Shown here: in pieces, positions 19,100-20,662 of the stretch | Layout: every line of letters begins with the position of its first letter | Position numbering within the stretch: the stretch's first letter is position 1 | NCBI GenBank assembly: GCA_011763485.2 | Contig: JAANSK020279491.1 | Coordinates: 1-20,662 of the forward strand | From: Isoetes engelmannii | Taxonomy: Eukaryota; Streptophyta; Lycopodiopsida; Isoetales; Isoetaceae | DNA length: 20,662 nt | Reading direction: 5' to 3' | Program-made: the position numbers and the translations under genes | The notes under the pieces: generated by a model | Databases searched by the model: none | Seen by the model: only the letters and a program-made list of their open reading frames with translations | Told to the model about the DNA's origin: nothing

Positions 19100-20202
19100 A
19101 TACATAACCTACTGGTTGGTTGAAATTTTTGGAATATTCCCTATTTGTTTCTTTTTGATCTTTTTAGGTTTACGGGCCTCTAGTGGCACCGCCATAACTT
19201 CCCCTGCAGCGGTCGGTGACGAGCAGCCATTGTTTGCAGAAGTAGACCTTCGCCATAGCTCAGAGTTTCAACGTCAGAGCAACTTCGTCGGAAAGGAAGA
19301 ATGTATAGCAGCTTTATTCTCATCTTAAGAAGGAATTCACAGGGGCTTGAAGGGATTTGATCAGAAGTTAAGATCCACTGGTTTCCTTCGTAGTAGCCGC
19401 CATAACTTCCATTGCAGCAAGCGGCCGACGAAGATCTTGTTCCTTCTTGAGTTCCTATTTGTGCGTCTTGAACCTTTGAAGAAGCAGGGGTGGAGCAAAC
19501 AACGGGTAGAAACAGGGAGGGAGCAAGAATCAACAAGCAACATGCAACATATCAGGTGCATATCAAGTAGGGGATGCAATCAGTAAGGCATTTGCAAGCT
19601 GCCTGCATTTCATCAAATCCAAAGCTTCTGAGCAAATAGGGCTCAATCCAAGCTTTTGGGTATGAAACAAGAAACGATGCAAGCAGAAACTCCCGCCCTT
19701 GCAATCCATTGCAGATTCCTTAAGCTTGCCAGATCTCTTGTTTCGGTTCCATTGCTCTGTTCCACATTGCTTTCCTTAAAATCCATCATGTTATCATTCC
19801 TGTGGCAACTCCCATTCCACCATAGCCATAGAAACAGGCCATAGCCGAGGAAAGCAAGAATGGAATTTCTCCCAAACGATGACTTACATTTGGTAGCCGC
19901 CTAGTTTTTGGGGTTTTCGGGGGGTAAACCAGGCATGCGGCGGCGTCGCTCGCCGCTAGCGGCCCTGTCGCCTGTCCGATTTACCTGTTGGAAACCTTTC
20001 TAACCAGGCGATTACCTACCACTTTCATGCGCACGTAAAGTTTGGGTTGTTGCATTCTGGCAATTCCATCCAATCATATTGTGACACGTGTACGACATTA
20101 TTTTCAGGAATTGTTCAGTTTGTTGCATTCTAAATGCTACCTGCATTTTTTACTCTGTATTCTGCTTTCTTGAAAAAAATTTACAAGACATTCCGAATTT
20201 CC
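19100..20202. other. Intergenic stretch, no gene recognised
   Basis: CCGCCATAACTTCC followed by TGCAGC occurs twice (about 19190 and 19398), suggesting a diverged internal duplication about 207 bp apart. Around 19938-19960 a GC-rich block has GCGGCG/CGCCGC arms. Short open frames have no known match. Confidence 0.5.
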
Positions 20203-20264
20203 TGGCCAGGGATTTGAACCCCGGTGAGACCACGATCTGCGATTTAAGAGGTGCTTATCATAGA
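20203..20264 (-). ncRNA. tRNA-like / SINE-like Pol III remnant
   Basis: On the minus strand GGGGTTCAAATCCCTGGCCA resembles a tRNA T-arm and 3' acceptor end: a 5-bp stem (one G-T pair) closes the loop TTCAAAT, and GGTTCAAATCC (20220-20210) fits the Pol III B-box. Upstream, TGATAAGCACC (from 20262) is a weak A-box match about 42 bases away. No proper anticodon stem or 5' acceptor strand can be drawn, so this is not a working tRNA gene; a tRNA-derived SINE fragment is the likeliest reading. Confidence 0.45.
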
Positions 20265-20330
20265 AACAAGAAACCCAGGGTACAAGAAACAAGAAACAGA
20301 AAGAAGAAACAGGGGATTTACCTTTTTCTG
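20265..20330 (+). repeat. Purine-rich AAGAAAC simple repeat
   Basis: CAAGAAAC and variants recur about four times (AAGAAAC, ACAAGAAACAAGAAAC, AAGAAGAAAC), next to the tRNA-like segment. This could be the A-rich side of a SINE-like insertion or plain low-complexity sequence. Confidence 0.6.
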
Positions 20331-20492
20331 CAAGATTTGAAGTAAAGGAAATGCGATCTCTGATTTACAAAAATCTGTCATACCATCATAATGAAAATTT
20401 TGCTGCAAGACAGGAACGCAAATGCAGAGGATCTACGCAGACTGGCAGGTGTATCTATGCCCCTTTCTTCTTGCAGCAAGGAACACCCAAAA

Positions 20493-20556
20493 GCTAAACG
20501 GCAGCAGATCTGTAAGCATCTACAGATTACCTATTCCGAGCATACTGCCGTTTAGC
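20493..20556. repeat. Nested perfect inverted repeat (12-bp outer arms)
   Basis: The outer arms GCTAAACGGCAG (20493-20504) and CTGCCGTTTAGC (20545-20556) are perfect. Inside, ATCTGTA (20508-20514) and TACAGAT (20521-20527) form a second hairpin with a 6-nt loop. A small CTTGCAGCAAG hairpin lies just upstream (about 20470-20480). The role is unknown. Confidence 0.85.
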
Positions 20557-20662
20557 AAGAGCCAACACCTATAGCTTCAAGATGGTGTGACGTTCCATGC
20601 TCGTATACGGGTATTTATACGGTATCCGACATGACACGTCACTAGCTTAGCCTAGGGGTACT

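Noticed and set aside
19116-19328. A small secreted-protein-like frame with a hydrophobic N-terminus
   Set aside because: It lacks an ATG start, has no homology I recognise, and overlaps an internally duplicated segment.
20203-20264. A functional tRNA gene
   Set aside because: Only the T-arm is convincing; no anticodon stem or 5' acceptor strand can be formed.

Overview
This is nuclear DNA from a land plant. The one host gene has ten exons with GT-AG introns and encodes a chloroplast-type rhodanese protein known only from plants. Around it lie decayed L1-type LINEs, a Copia LTR fossil primed by initiator-methionine tRNA, and fold-back elements. The LINE C-termini (LLY..EVWG, C..C..IEDEHH...CP) remind me of fern, lycophyte or bryophyte elements, so a seed-free plant is possible, but I cannot fix the species.

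Layout. 1-1845: 3' part of a plus-strand LINE. 1850-3640: gene-free, with three copies of a short hairpin repeat. About 3650-4487: a very long, almost pure pyrimidine tract. 4772-7760 (minus): an intact gene for an STR11-like rhodanese, 288 aa, whose exons join without any frame break. 7761-9270: upstream flank with a 156-bp direct repeat and a 148-bp fold-back MITE-like element. 9270-10430: nothing recognised. About 10430-11273 (plus): a LINE-like 3' end whose A-rich tail abuts, tail to tail, a decayed minus-strand LINE (about 13545 to 11275). 13561-13632: an 18-bp tandem repeat. About 13950-17245 (minus): 5' part of a Copia fossil, with one 2.79-kb LTR (14458-17245), its primer-binding site and a gag remnant. 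The LTR carries a GGCC-rich array and several hairpins. 17246-20662: intergenic DNA with short tandem repeats, a large inverted repeat (18134-18236), a GGGCC hairpin near a TATA-like site, a tRNA-like Pol III remnant and a nested perfect inverted repeat (20493-20556).

The only gene likely to work for the host is the rhodanese gene. The rest is transposon sediment and simple repeats. I found no convincing new multi-gene system. The best candidates for something undescribed are the long-LTR Copia with its structured leader and GGCC array, the fold-back elements, and the pyrimidine tract just past the 3' end of the host gene.
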